A stretch of 64,000 nucleotides of DNA from Pseudomonas sivasensis (GCF_013778505.1 NZ_JAAOWU010000013.1:62001-126000); one strand, 5' to 3'; shown: positions 26,558 through 35,303, numbered from the stretch's first letter. Program-made: numbers and translations. Notes: generated by a model not told the origin, from the sequence alone.

Positions 26558-27016
26558 TTAAAGGCGCGGTTCGACCCGCATGCCACTGACAGGCGCCGGA
26601 CGGCGGAATGGCTCGTCGTCTTCTTCCGCCGGCTCAGCGGCAAGGGCTGCATCGGTGGCAGCCTGGCGCTCACGACGCGCATTGGCGGCGCGCTCGATGG
26701 GCCAGCGGATCAACACAATCACCAGGTACACGCCAAAGGCGATCATGGTGTACATGAACAAATCGGAAATAGCCCGCCAGGCGTTATTGCCGACCTTGAG
26801 CACCAGGTCCAGGGCGGTAATTGCCACGGCCGGCGCGAACTGAGTCTTGACCGGGTCTACGATGGTCGGGCTGAACAGCAACACGGCCATCAGCAATTGC
26901 AGCGGCTCGCGCAACCAGCGCCACATCCAGCGCGTCATGCGCCACCACACCAACAGGCAGCCCAAAGCGGCGAAGGCGTAAAGGCCCCAAGCGGTCAGAT
27001 AGTCGTTCTCGGTCAT
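26558..27016 (-). CDS. small inner-membrane protein
   Basis: About 152 residues (MTENDYLTAWGLYAFAALG) with three to four hydrophobic segments: residues ~8-25, ~38-55 (PLQLLMAVLLFSPTIVDP) and ~85-107 (LFMYTMIAFGVYLVIVLI). The tail is charged and proline-rich. An alternative ATG at 27025 adds three residues; neither start has a good ribosome site. The open frame continues far upstream through the antisense of ptrB, which is not real. Pseudomonas homologues are often labelled MFS transporter, but it is too short for that. Function unknown. Confidence 0.7.
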   Translation of the reverse strand: MTENDYLTAWGLYAFAALGCLLVWWRMTRWMWRWLREPLQLLMAVLLFSPTIVDPVKTQFAPAVAITALDLVLKVGNNAWRAISDLFMYTMIAFGVYLVIVLIRWPIERAANARRERQAATDAALAAEPAEEDDEPFRRPAPVSGMRVEPRL

Positions 27017-27115
27017 GGTGTCCATGGCAAGGTAGGCAAACAGGCGGCTATGATAACGGCTTTTGCGTGTCGCGGCTGCAAAGCCTGCCACCGTCCGCCA
27101 GATAGAGAATAATCC

Positions 27116-29158
27116 ATGCCTGTATCGACGCCCCCGATTGCCCGAAAGGCCCCTGGCCAAGACCCTTACGCCTGGCTGCAAGAACGCGACAGCGCTGAAG
27201 TACTCGATTACCTCAAGGCCGAAAACGCCTGGCAGGAAGCCCAGCTCGCCGATCAGGCAGCCTTGCGCGAAAGCCTGTTTGAAGAGATCAAGGGCCGCAT
27301 TCTCGAAACCGACCTGTCCCTGCCCTCGCCGTGGGGCCCGTACCTCTATTACACCCGCACCACCGCCGGTGACGAGTACGCCCGTCACTACCGCTGCCGC
27401 CGTCCGGCCGATGACAGCAACGTGGTGGACGACAGCAGCGAAGAGCTGTTGCTGGACCCGAACGAACTGGCCAACGGTGGCTTTTTCTCCCTCGGCGCAT
27501 TCAGCATCAGCCCCGACCACAATCGCCTGGCCTACAGCCTGGACACCACCGGCGAAGAGATCTACACCCTGTTCGTGAAGGAATTGGCAACCGGCAAGGT
27601 CAGCGAGCTGGAGTTCCAGGACTGCGACGGCAGCATGACTTGGGCCAACGACAGCCTGACCCTGTTCTTCGGCGAACTGGACGAAACGCACCGCCCCCAC
27701 AAACTCTATCGCTATCGCCTGGACGGCACGGCGGCGCAGGAAGTATTCCATGAGCCCGACGGGCGTTTCTTCCTGCATTGCTACCGTTCCAGCTCCGAAC
27801 GCCAGTTGCTGGTGGCCCTGGGCAGCAAGACCACTAGCGAAGTCTGGGCCCTGGACGCCAACCAACCGCAGCAGGATTTCACCTGCCTGGCGCCACGGGT
27901 CGACGATCACGAATACGATGTCGACCACGGCCAACTGAATGGCGCCTGGACTTGGTTTATCCGTAGCAACCGTGATGGCATCAACTACGCCCTGTTTGTC
28001 GCAACCGACATTGGCGACGTGCCGACCGAGGATGAGTGGCAGAATCTGATCCCCCACAGCGATGAGGTGATGCTCGACGGCGTCAGCCTGAACACCAGCG
28101 CCATGACCTTAAGCCTGCGCATCGGCGGCCTGCCGGTGATCGAAGTGCACCCCGAGGGCCTGCTTGCCTATCGCGTGGAATTACCTGACGCCGCCTACAG
28201 CCTCTACGTACAGAACAGCCTGGAATTCGTCAGCGACAAGATCCGCCTGCGCTACGAAGCCCTCAACCGTCCGGCCCAGGTGCGTCAGTTGGAGCTGGCC
28301 AGCGGTACGCAGCAGGTGCTGAAGGAAACCCCGGTACTCGGCGTGTTCAATGCCGATGACTATGTCAGCCAGCGCCTGTGGGCCACCTCCGCCGATGGTA
28401 CCCAGGTGCCGATCAGCCTGGTGGTCAAGCGCGACCAACTCGGCAAAACCACACCGCTGTACCTTTACGGCTACGGCGCCTACGGTTCGAGCTTAGACCC
28501 ATGGTTCTCCCACGCACGCCTGAGCCTGCTTGATCGCGGCGTGGCGTTTGCCATCGCGCATGTGCGTGGCGGCGGCGAACTGGGTGAAGCCTGGTACCGC
28601 AATGGCAAGCAGGAACACAAGCAGAACACCTTCAGCGACTTTATCGCCTGCGCCGAACACCTGATCGCTCAAGGCCTGACCACCTCCAAGCAGCTGGCCA
28701 TCAGCGGCGGCAGTGCCGGTGGCCTGTTGATCGGTGCGGTGCTCAACCAGCGTCCGGCGCTGTTCCACGCGGCGATTGCCGAAGTGCCGTTCGTTGATGT
28801 GCTCAACACCATGCTCGACCCGGAGCTGCCGTTGACCATCACCGAGTACGACGAATGGGGCAACCCCGAGGAGCCCGAGGTGTACGAGCGCATCAAGGCC
28901 TACGCGCCGTACGAAAACGTCCAGGCCCAGGCCTACCCGCACATGCTGGTGATCGCCGGCTACAACGACAGCCGCGTGCAGTATTGGGAAGCGGCCAAGT
29001 GGGTGGCCAAGCTGCGTGACACCAAGACCGACGACAACCTGCTGTTGCTCAAGACCGAACTGGGTGCCGGCCATGGTGGGATGAGCGGTCGTTACCAAGG
29101 ATTACGTGACGTAGCGCTCGAATATGCATTTGTGTTCAAGGCGCTGGGGTTGATTTAG
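27116..29158 (+). CDS. ptrB: oligopeptidase B (S9 family serine peptidase)
   Basis: A 680-residue cytoplasmic peptidase that cuts short peptides after Lys or Arg. An N-terminal seven-bladed propeller (~70-400) precedes the alpha/beta hydrolase domain. The catalytic triad reads S533 in SGGSAGGLL, D618 in YNDSRV and H653 in GAGHGGMSGR. RGGGELGEAWYRNGKQEHKQNTFSDF is the typical oligopeptidase B block, and ITEYDEWGNPEEP has the acidic residues linked to basic P1 preference. Start at ATG 27116 (MPVSTPPIARKAPGQDPYAWL) fits the family. Confidence 0.94.
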   Translation: MPVSTPPIARKAPGQDPYAWLQERDSAEVLDYLKAENAWQEAQLADQAALRESLFEEIKGRILETDLSLPSPWGPYLYYTRTTAGDEYARHYRCRRPADDSNVVDDSSEELLLDPNELANGGFFSLGAFSISPDHNRLAYSLDTTGEEIYTLFVKELATGKVSELEFQDCDGSMTWANDSLTLFFGELDETHRPHKLYRYRLDGTAAQEVFHEPDGRFFLHCYRSSSERQLLVALGSKTTSEVWALDANQPQQDFTCLAPRVDDHEYDVDHGQLNGAWTWFIRSNRDGINYALFVATDIGDVPTEDEWQNLIPHSDEVMLDGVSLNTSAMTLSLRIGGLPVIEVHPEGLLAYRVELPDAAYSLYVQNSLEFVSDKIRLRYEALNRPAQVRQLELASGTQQVLKETPVLGVFNADDYVSQRLWATSADGTQVPISLVVKRDQLGKTTPLYLYGYGAYGSSLDPWFSHARLSLLDRGVAFAIAHVRGGGELGEAWYRNGKQEHKQNTFSDFIACAEHLIAQGLTTSKQLAISGGSAGGLLIGAVLNQRPALFHAAIAEVPFVDVLNTMLDPELPLTITEYDEWGNPEEPEVYERIKAYAPYENVQAQAYPHMLVIAGYNDSRVQYWEAAKWVAKLRDTKTDDNLLLLKTELGAGHGGMSGRYQGLRDVALEYAFVFKALGLI

Positions 29159-29225
29159 GAACTTAGCGCGGCGGGCCTGTCTGAACACAGGACCGCCTAC
29201 TGATTGATGGACCAAGATTGCAGCC

Positions 29226-29699
29226 ATGGCACTACCGACGCTAATGAATACCGAAATCCGCGACATGCTCATGGACTGCGGCCTGTTCGACCCTTTGTTG
29301 CCGGAAGATTTTCACGTCGCCGCCGGCTACTTCAATATCAGCAGCATTGCCCAGGACGAAGCGATCTTCCTCGAAGGCGATGCCGGCACCTTCATGTGCA
29401 TCATCCACAGCGGCCAGGTGGCGGTGCAGAAAACCAATCACGACGGCCAGCGCCTGACCATCGCCACTCTGCGCAGCGGCCGGGCTTTCGGTGAGATGGC
29501 AGTACTCGATGGCGAGCGTCGCTCCGCCAGTTGCGTGGCTGCCAGTGATTGCGTGCTGTTGAACCTGGGCAAGGACTCCCTGGAAAAGATGCTCAACGAA
29601 ACCCCGCGAGTGGCCGCGAAGATCATCCGCGCGATTGCGATAGCCCTGTCCAAGCGCCTGCGCATGGCTGATGGGCAGTTACTGTCGCAACAGTTTTAA
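29226..29699 (+). CDS. cyclic-nucleotide-binding-domain protein (no HTH)
   Basis: A 157-residue protein consisting almost entirely of one Crp-like cNMP-binding domain: DEAIFLEGDAGTFMCIIHSGQVAV, and the phosphate cassette as RAFGEMAVLDGERRSASCVA. There is no DNA-binding domain after the C-helix, so it is not a transcription factor on its own. It may sense cAMP or c-di-GMP and act on a partner. It sits 67 bases after ptrB with no obvious operon link. The product converges on the Pro-rich protein gene. Confidence 0.85.
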   Translation: MALPTLMNTEIRDMLMDCGLFDPLLPEDFHVAAGYFNISSIAQDEAIFLEGDAGTFMCIIHSGQVAVQKTNHDGQRLTIATLRSGRAFGEMAVLDGERRSASCVAASDCVLLNLGKDSLEKMLNETPRVAAKIIRAIAIALSKRLRMADGQLLSQQF

Positions 29700-29974
29700 C
29701 CGCCGGGGGTCTTTGGTTTGCTGTCGTTCTGCTGCAGGCCGGGCACCGTCTGATCCTTCGGTGGCGTCGGTAACACGATGGGCGCCAAGGGCGGCGAGCC
29801 GTTGGTCTTGGGCAGCGCTGGCGGGCTGACTTGGGGATACAGCGTCGGCGTCGGCGTGCCCGGTGCACCGGGGGTTGGCGCGGGCGCGACCGGTACGGTT
29901 TGCAACTCCTGAGCCTGCGCCGCACCCAATGCGAGCGCGCTCAACACAATGACCGTTAGAATGCTGCACTTCAT
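29696..29974 (-). CDS. small secreted proline-rich protein
   Basis: A 92-residue protein. I chose ATG 29974 (MKCSILTVIVLSALALGAAQAQ) because GGAG lies six bases upstream and the signal peptide is then clean. The mature part is nearly all Pro, Thr, Val and Gly (VPVAPAPTPGAPGTPTPTLY) and looks disordered. No family is recognised. Its stop codon overlaps the end of the convergent cNMP-domain gene by four bases. Confidence 0.7.
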   Translation of the reverse strand: MKCSILTVIVLSALALGAAQAQELQTVPVAPAPTPGAPGTPTPTLYPQVSPPALPKTNGSPPLAPIVLPTPPKDQTVPGLQQNDSKPKTPGG

Positions 29975-30052
29975 CGATGGCTCCATGGCCTGACCGGAAT
30001 GTCGTAAGGCTACTCCCAACCGCGCAAGAATGCCCTTCCCAATGAGATTTCC

Positions 30053-30739
30053 ATGAAACGTTTCGTTCTGCTGGACACCACCCCGATCCCCGACAACGGC
30101 GGTGCCTTGTGCCTGTTCGAATACGGCGAGGATTTTGTCATCAAGATCCAGGGTGGTGACGGCGGCCAATTGATGAACACGCGCATGCACGGCTCCGAAG
30201 ATGCGCTGGCAGAAATTCCCTGCCGCAAAGTTGCCGGTCGTCATGATTCACGGGTGCTGATTGGTGGTTTGGGCATGGGCTTTACCCTGGCCTCGGCCCT
30301 CAAGCATTTGGGCAAGACTGCCGAAGTGGTTGTCGCCGAACTGGTGCCGGGCGTCGTGGAATGGAACCGTGGGCCGCTGGGGGAAAAATCCGGGCGCCCA
30401 CTGCTGGACCCGCGCACCGTGATCCGCATGGAAGACGTGGCCAAGGTGCTGCAAGCCGAGCCCCAAGGCTTTGACGCGATCATGCTCGACGTCGACAACG
30501 GCCCCGAAGGCCTCACGCAAAAGGCCAACAGCTGGCTCTACTCTGCCGGTGGCCTGGCCGCCTGCGCCAAGGCCTTGCGGCCCAAGGGCGTGCTGGCGGT
30601 GTGGTCAGCGAGTGCCGACAAACTGTTCAGCGACAAACTGCGCAAGGCCGGTTTCAAGGCCGAGGAAGTGCAGGTATTTGCCCATGGCAACAAGGGCACC
30701 CGACACACCATCTGGATTGCGGAGAAGCTCAAGGGCTGA
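30053..30739 (+). CDS. spermidine-synthase-like methyltransferase-fold protein
   Basis: A 228-residue protein with the spermidine synthase/Rossmann fold: motif I VLIGGLGMGFTLASAL (residues ~68-83), EVVVAELVPGVVEWNR, and the acidic block AIMLDVDNGPEGL. It lacks the N-terminal beta-domain and putrescine-site residues of true SpeE, so the acceptor is not known. ATG 30053 is preceded by GAGA. It stands alone and is followed by a REP element. Confidence 0.8.
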   Translation: MKRFVLLDTTPIPDNGGALCLFEYGEDFVIKIQGGDGGQLMNTRMHGSEDALAEIPCRKVAGRHDSRVLIGGLGMGFTLASALKHLGKTAEVVVAELVPGVVEWNRGPLGEKSGRPLLDPRTVIRMEDVAKVLQAEPQGFDAIMLDVDNGPEGLTQKANSWLYSAGGLAACAKALRPKGVLAVWSASADKLFSDKLRKAGFKAEEVQVFAHGNKGTRHTIWIAEKLKG

Positions 30740-30770
30740 GCACCATTAACCAAACCACTGGAGATCCAAT

Positions 30771-30857
30771 GTGGCAGGGGGCTTGCCCCTGATAGCGGTG
30801 GTTCAGTCAAAACATTTGGTGACTGACACTACGCTATCGGGGCAAGCCTCCTCCCAC
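30771..30857. repeat. REPIN-type repeat 6
   Basis: Paired inverted REP units with small changes (gtggcagggg on the left, gcctcctcccac on the right). They lie between the convergent methyltransferase-fold and ParB/Srx-like genes. Confidence 0.9.
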
Positions 30858-30870
30858 ATTTTGATCCCTG

Positions 30871-31791
30871 TCAGTTGTGGGATTTGCGGTAGTCGATCAC
30901 GTACGGGACTTTTTTGTCGAAGGTCTTCTGCAGCTCATCGCGATCCAGTTGGGTCATCCCACCCAGTTGCTGGGCGGTAAAACCGCTGCCTCCCACCGGT
31001 GATCCCGGCGCCAGGCTGACCATGCGCTTGGCGACTGCTTCGATCGCATCCTTGTAGCCGCCTTTTTTGTCCAGGTTGTACTGGCCCAGATCAATCTGCG
31101 TGCGCAGCCAGTTACCCCAATAGAACTCCAGGAATTCCGGGGCGATCTCGCCGCCATCCGGCTTGCCATAGGCGGCCTTGCGGGTGAAATACACCAGGCT
31201 GCGGAAGGTGTCGTCCTGCAGATTCTTGAAGCCCAGGTGAGCAGGCAGTTGCGTAGGCGGCAGGGTCTGGCCCCGATTGTCCTTGAGCCAGACCTTGCGC
31301 GCCGCTTCCATACGCTGCCAGAAGGTGGCGAGGTCTGGGCTGTTGCTGAAATCGTCAGTCACCTTGACCCACATTTTCAACTGAGGGCCGGCACCCGGCG
31401 TTTGCCAAAGGGTGGTGAAACTGTGGTGACCGTCGGTCAGGTACAACTGGCCACCAGGGCCGACCACCACGGTTTTCATGTCTTCGGGATGAGTGCCTAC
31501 CGGGTCTTTGCACGTGAAGCTGGAAGGCGCAAGCAGGCTGGCGTTCTTGGGCACCTTGTCGGCCTCGCCCTGGCCGTTGGTTTCGCAGTATTCATCGAAG
31601 GCCTTGGTGGGTTTGTCGGCGAACAGCCCGAGGCTGTAGTAGATCTGGTCGAAACCCACCACGGCCTGGGTCGGGTGCAACTGTTCAAGGGTGACCTCAA
31701 TCAACTGCCCGGGCTTGGGCGTCGAAAACGCTTGGGTTTGAGCCGCCAGCGCGCAGAAAAGCAGTGCAATTGTCCATGTGTACCAACGCAT
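30871..31791 (-). CDS. secreted ParB/Srx-fold protein
   Basis: A 306-residue protein starting at ATG 31791 with a signal peptide (MRWYTWTIALLFCALAAQTQAF); in-frame codons upstream are dropped because this gives a normal signal sequence. The mature N-terminus has the ParB/sulfiredoxin pattern, with GQLIEVTLEQLHPTQAVVGF and later GQLYLTDGHHSFTTLWQ, in which DGHH takes the place of the DGHHR/NGxHR nucleotide-binding box. The C-terminal ~130 residues are helical and end KKVPYVIDYRKSHN. Export of this fold is unusual and the role is unknown. Confidence 0.75.
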   Translation of the reverse strand: MRWYTWTIALLFCALAAQTQAFSTPKPGQLIEVTLEQLHPTQAVVGFDQIYYSLGLFADKPTKAFDEYCETNGQGEADKVPKNASLLAPSSFTCKDPVGTHPEDMKTVVVGPGGQLYLTDGHHSFTTLWQTPGAGPQLKMWVKVTDDFSNSPDLATFWQRMEAARKVWLKDNRGQTLPPTQLPAHLGFKNLQDDTFRSLVYFTRKAAYGKPDGGEIAPEFLEFYWGNWLRTQIDLGQYNLDKKGGYKDAIEAVAKRMVSLAPGSPVGGSGFTAQQLGGMTQLDRDELQKTFDKKVPYVIDYRKSHN

Positions 31792-31889
31792 AGGTTTCAG
31801 ATCCTTGTGAAATGAATGAACCGATACTACAAACGCCCGCCGACGGCTAGAATCAACGTTATCCGTGACCCACAAAATAGCCAGGAGCC

Positions 31890-32267
31890 ATGATGAGCTC
31901 GACCAACCCGCCCTCCCACACCGCCAAGCTGGACCGCATCCTCGCCGATGCCCAGCGTGACCGGGAAATGGGCTACCGCGACAAAGCCCTCAAGATGTAC
32001 CCCCACGTGTGCGGCCGCTGCGCCCGTGAATTCGCCGGCAAGCGCCTGAGCGAACTCACCGTACACCACCGCAACCACAATCATGATGACAACCCTCAGG
32101 ACGGCTCCAACTGGGAGTTGCTGTGCCTGTACTGCCACGACAACGAACATTCGCGCTACACCGATCAGCAGTACTTCGGCGAAGGCTCCACCAGCAGCCC
32201 GACGATTGCCAAGGCCACGCATAACCCGTTTGCGGCGCTGGCGGGGTTGATGAAGAAAGACGACTGA
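31890..32267 (+). CDS. yajD: YajD-type HNH nuclease
   Basis: A 125-residue protein with a compact HNH core: CGRCAREF (first zinc pair), ELTVHHRNHNHDDNPQDGSNWELLCLYCHDNEHSRY (catalytic His, Asn and second zinc pair). Length and sequence fit the conserved YajD family of gamma-proteobacteria. A GGAG box is 6-10 bases before the ATG pair at 31890/31893, and either Met may be used. It is a single gene; the DNA substrate is not established. Confidence 0.88.
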   Translation: MMSSTNPPSHTAKLDRILADAQRDREMGYRDKALKMYPHVCGRCAREFAGKRLSELTVHHRNHNHDDNPQDGSNWELLCLYCHDNEHSRYTDQQYFGEGSTSSPTIAKATHNPFAALAGLMKKDD

Positions 32268-32293
32268 AGAGTGTTGTCGCCTGTCCTGGCCTC

Positions 32294-32367
32294 ATCGGGA
32301 GCAAGCCCCCTCCCACATTTTGAGTTGTGAACACTTTCAAATGTGGGAGGGGGCTTGCTCCCGATAG
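32294..32367. repeat. REP pair 7 in reversed (outward) orientation
   Basis: Here the order of arms is swapped compared with the other copies: atcgggagcaagccccctcccacatt comes first and aatgtgggagggggcttgctcccgatag second. The two full units can still pair into a long hairpin, with the TGTGGG ends inside instead of outside. Confidence 0.88.
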
Positions 32368-32435
32368 CGTTAGCCCAAGCAATACATCACCTTCAAGCCG
32401 TATAATCGCCGCTTTTCTCCAAGGCACCCTTCCCC

Positions 32436-32903
32436 GTGGGCAATAAACGCTACAGCTGCATCGGCCTGTATAACCCCAAATCCCCCGAAAACGTCGGCTC
32501 GGTCATGCGTGCCGCCGGTTGCTACGGCGTGGCCTCGGTGTTCTACACCGGCGTGCGTTACGAGCGCGCCCGGGACTTCATCACCGACACCAAGAAGGTC
32601 CATCACGATATTCCGCTGATCGGCATCGATGACCTGAGAAAAATCCTGCCCCTGGGCTGTATCCCCGTCGCCGTGGAACTGGTGGATGGCGCCCGCCCCC
32701 TGCCTGAGTACACCCACCCCGACCGCGCGCTGTATATCTTCGGCCCGGAAGACGGCTCGCTGGATAAGGAGATCCGGGACTGGTGCGAAGACGTGGTCTA
32801 CATCCCGACCACCGGCTGCATGAACCTGGCCGCCACGGTCAACGTGGTGCTCTATGACCGCCTGGCCAAGGGCAACAACACCCGTTCGGGCCCCAAGTAT
32901 TGA
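32436..32903 (+). CDS. SpoU/TrmH-family RNA methyltransferase
   Basis: A 155-residue knotted SAM-dependent RNA 2'-O-methyltransferase starting with GTG 32436 (MGNKRYSCIGLYNPKSPENVG). Motif 1 NPKSPENVGSVMRAA, motif 2 YIFGPEDGSLD and motif 3 VYIPTTGCMNLAATVNVVLYD are all present. It is short, being only the SPOUT domain, like TrmL, but the sequence differs enough that the target position is not assigned. It follows a REP element and has a weak AAGG ribosome site. Confidence 0.85.
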   Translation: MGNKRYSCIGLYNPKSPENVGSVMRAAGCYGVASVFYTGVRYERARDFITDTKKVHHDIPLIGIDDLRKILPLGCIPVAVELVDGARPLPEYTHPDRALYIFGPEDGSLDKEIRDWCEDVVYIPTTGCMNLAATVNVVLYDRLAKGNNTRSGPKY

Positions 32904-32970
32904 TTTTTTGGGAACATCCGACGCCCGCCAGCAGTCAGCTACTTACACTTGCCCTTGTTGGAGACAGATC

Positions 32971-33321
32971 ATGAGCGACAGCAAAAACGTGCGACCTATC
33001 ATCGAGCACACGCCCTTCCAGAGCCAGCCGACGCAAAACGTCCACGGCTGGGAACGCATCGGCTCGGTGGCCGGTGGGGTGATAATGCTCGGCAAAGGCC
33101 TGCGCCGTGGCGGGATTTTCGGTTTGATTCAGGTAGCGATTGGCGGTGTGGCACTGGCCCGTGGTTTTACTGGGCACAGCTCGCTCAAGGACAAGCTGGA
33201 ACAGGGTCGCCAGGAAATGAACAGCGTGCGTACGAAGATCGAGCGTGCGGGTGCAGAGCTGAAAAACCTGAAGACCAAGGCTGAAGTGGCGGCTGAGAAA
33301 GCTGTGAAAACCACAGGCTGA
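32971..33321 (+). CDS. DUF2892-type small membrane protein
   Basis: A 116-residue protein starting at ATG 32971, with GGAGA upstream. The frame is open further upstream into the methyltransferase gene but those codons lack support. The block NVHGWERIGSVAGGVIMLGKGLRRGGIFGLIQVAIGGVALARGFTGHS (residues ~20-67) is the DUF2892 pattern, with two short membrane helices joined by a tight turn. The C-terminal 45 residues are a charged helix (RQEMNSVRTKIERAGAELKNL) that may be a coiled coil. Function unknown. Confidence 0.8.
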   Translation: MSDSKNVRPIIEHTPFQSQPTQNVHGWERIGSVAGGVIMLGKGLRRGGIFGLIQVAIGGVALARGFTGHSSLKDKLEQGRQEMNSVRTKIERAGAELKNLKTKAEVAAEKAVKTTG

Positions 33322-33352
33322 ACCTGGATTTCGGTAGGTTAGAGATCCAAAT

Positions 33353-33440
33353 GTGGGAGGGGGCTTGCTCCCGATAGCAGAATGTCAGTCAGCACATGTT
33401 GTGACTGAATCAGCGCTATCGGGAGCAAGCCCCCTCCCAC
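33353..33440. repeat. REPIN-type repeat 8
   Basis: A canonical REP pair with both arms nearly perfect. It lies between the convergent DUF2892 gene and the peptidase-like gene. Confidence 0.92.
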
Positions 33441-33466
33441 ATGTTGATTGATGCAGGGGTTGAAAA

Positions 33467-34687
33467 TCAGCGCAGTAGCTTGGTATCCAGCACCACCGAC
33501 GACTCGCCAATAATGCTCTCAGCCAGCTGCACGAACTCCGCCGTCGTAATGCTGTTCGCCCGCATCACCGCTTGCGCGAGGTCATCCAGCGAGCGTTTAT
33601 TGTGGGTTTTCACCCGAATCTCGCTGTCCAGCTCCTGCAATATCACCACTGCCCGCGACACAGTTGCACCACTGACATGCTCGCCGCGTAGCGTCGTGAC
33701 ATCTTTGCCCTCCTTGCTCAACCGCGCCTGTATCGCCTGATACCGCTCATCGGTGATCCCACCGGCACGGCGCACCAGTTCGATGGCGTAATACTCCCCA
33801 AGCCCTTCGCTGATCCAGTCACTGGTGTCGTGATCGTTGAAACGTCCAATCGCCTGCACTACTTCACGAATCAACGGGCTGCTGCCGTTTTCGCTGACCA
33901 GCGGTGTGCGGCTGTTGAGGTAGATCGAGTCATGCGCCGAGAACACGCCACGGCGCATCGGATCACTGGCGCCCACCACCAACAGCTTGGCCGGATGACG
34001 CGGGAACGCGGCTTCGACCTGGGGCCAGACAAAGGTCAGCAACGTCAGCACGTCCATGCGGCGCATGGCCTGACCCTTGGGCGACGCCACGGTGACTTCG
34101 GTTTCGCCCAGGCGCACGCGGCGGCTGCCAAGCGTGCCCGCGAGCATCCAGCCGGTGGGCCGGTCGAACAGGCGGGAAACGTTGTCGATGCGAAATTTAT
34201 TCTTGCCAATACGGGGCCAGGCGGTTTCGACGCTTTTCCAGCCCGCAGGTAATTCGAACACCAGGCGCGAGACCAACTCGACGCCGTCCTGCTGGTCGAG
34301 CCGCGCGGTCGGCACCAGGTCTTCGCCGCGAAACAGCGCCCAACTCGCAGTCATACGTGCTTCATAGCTGCCCGGCTTGCGCGCCTGGGTGAGGTGCACG
34401 CGGTAGGTCAGACTGGCCTTGTCGGCGCTGGGCTGCCACACGCCCCGCTGGCCACTGACCTTCCACTGGCCGTCGGCCTTGAAGTCGCTGTAACTGCCTG
34501 CCGGGCCCAAGTCAAAGTCCAGGCTGCGCACGGCCGAGCCTTGTGACAGGCTCAGGCGTACTTCAGCCTGATCGCTCTGGGGCAGCAATTTAACGTGATA
34601 ATCCAGGTCGACTTTCCTGGCGCACCACGCAGGCATGCTCAGCGCCAGCAGCACCAGGCATGCCGCCAGCTGGGTTCCCACCTTCAT
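33467..34687 (-). CDS. secreted gluzincin-like protein lacking the zinc motif
   Basis: A 406-residue protein starting at ATG 34687, with AAGGAG five bases upstream; a GTG two codons earlier is too close to that box. It has a signal peptide (MKVGTQLAACLVLLALSMPAWC) and an N-terminal beta domain. In the C-terminal half, TSDWISEGLGEYYAIELVRRAGG looks like the WxxEGxAEYY segment of M1/M61 metallopeptidases. The preceding helix, where HExxH should be, reads IREVVQAIGRF, with no His pair. It is therefore probably a non-catalytic peptidase relative. No family name is given. Confidence 0.7.
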   Translation of the reverse strand: MKVGTQLAACLVLLALSMPAWCARKVDLDYHVKLLPQSDQAEVRLSLSQGSAVRSLDFDLGPAGSYSDFKADGQWKVSGQRGVWQPSADKASLTYRVHLTQARKPGSYEARMTASWALFRGEDLVPTARLDQQDGVELVSRLVFELPAGWKSVETAWPRIGKNKFRIDNVSRLFDRPTGWMLAGTLGSRRVRLGETEVTVASPKGQAMRRMDVLTLLTFVWPQVEAAFPRHPAKLLVVGASDPMRRGVFSAHDSIYLNSRTPLVSENGSSPLIREVVQAIGRFNDHDTSDWISEGLGEYYAIELVRRAGGITDERYQAIQARLSKEGKDVTTLRGEHVSGATVSRAVVILQELDSEIRVKTHNKRSLDDLAQAVMRANSITTAEFVQLAESIIGESSVVLDTKLLR

Positions 34688-34700
34688 ACACACTCCTTTT

Positions 34701-35150
34701 TCAGCCTGCGCGGAAGATCAGGTAATCCTCCCAGTCGTCTTCAGGCACGCTGCCTTCGCTGAGCATGCGTCCAGACTGGGAAATGCGTTCGTGGTGCACG
34801 GCGTCGCGGTCGCCACAGACCAGGTGGTGCCACAGCGGTAAATCCTTGCGCTCGCTGACCAGGCGGTAGCCGCAGGTGGGCGGCAGCCATTTGAACTGAT
34901 CGGCCTGGCCTGGGGTGAGCTGGATGCAGTCGGGCACCGAGGCGCGGCGGTTGGGGTAGTCGGTGCACTGGCAGGTTTTCAGGTCCAGCAGTTTGCAGGC
35001 GATACGGGTGTAATAGACGCTGTTGTCGTCTTCATCCTCAAGCTTTTGCAGGCAGCACAGGCCACAGCCGTCGCACAATGACTCCCACTCCTCCTGGTCG
35101 AGGTGTTCAAGGGTTTTGCGTATCCAGAAAGGTTCGACTTTGGCGGCCAT
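34701..35150 (-). CDS. YcgN-family cysteine-cluster protein (UPF0260)
   Basis: A 149-residue protein with eight or more conserved Cys: CDGCGLCCLQKL near residue 26, then C-x6-C-x-C in CKLLDLKTCQC, and further Cys in VPDCIQL, PPTCGYRL and HLVCGD. The pattern fits the YcgN/YkgJ family that probably binds iron-sulfur or zinc. It ends 13 bases before the secreted gluzincin-like gene on the same strand, so both may share a transcript. Function unknown. Confidence 0.88.
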   Translation of the reverse strand: MAAKVEPFWIRKTLEHLDQEEWESLCDGCGLCCLQKLEDEDDNSVYYTRIACKLLDLKTCQCTDYPNRRASVPDCIQLTPGQADQFKWLPPTCGYRLVSERKDLPLWHHLVCGDRDAVHHERISQSGRMLSEGSVPEDDWEDYLIFRAG

Positions 35151-35303
35151 GGCTCTGCATCAGTATCGGTAGGTGAAAAGGCCGCCAGTCTAGTGCCCAA
35201 GCCCCTTGGAACCAAGCGCTTACGACTGGCGGTGTTACAACACTTGTCAGTCTAGCGGGCGCGCAGTAGCTTTGAGCGCCGAATTGACGATCAGGACCTG
35301 CTC

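Noticed and set aside
26558..28057. A 499-codon leftward frame joining the small membrane protein with antisense ptrB
   Set aside because: Only the last ~152 codons look like protein with membrane segments. The rest is the complement of oligopeptidase B.
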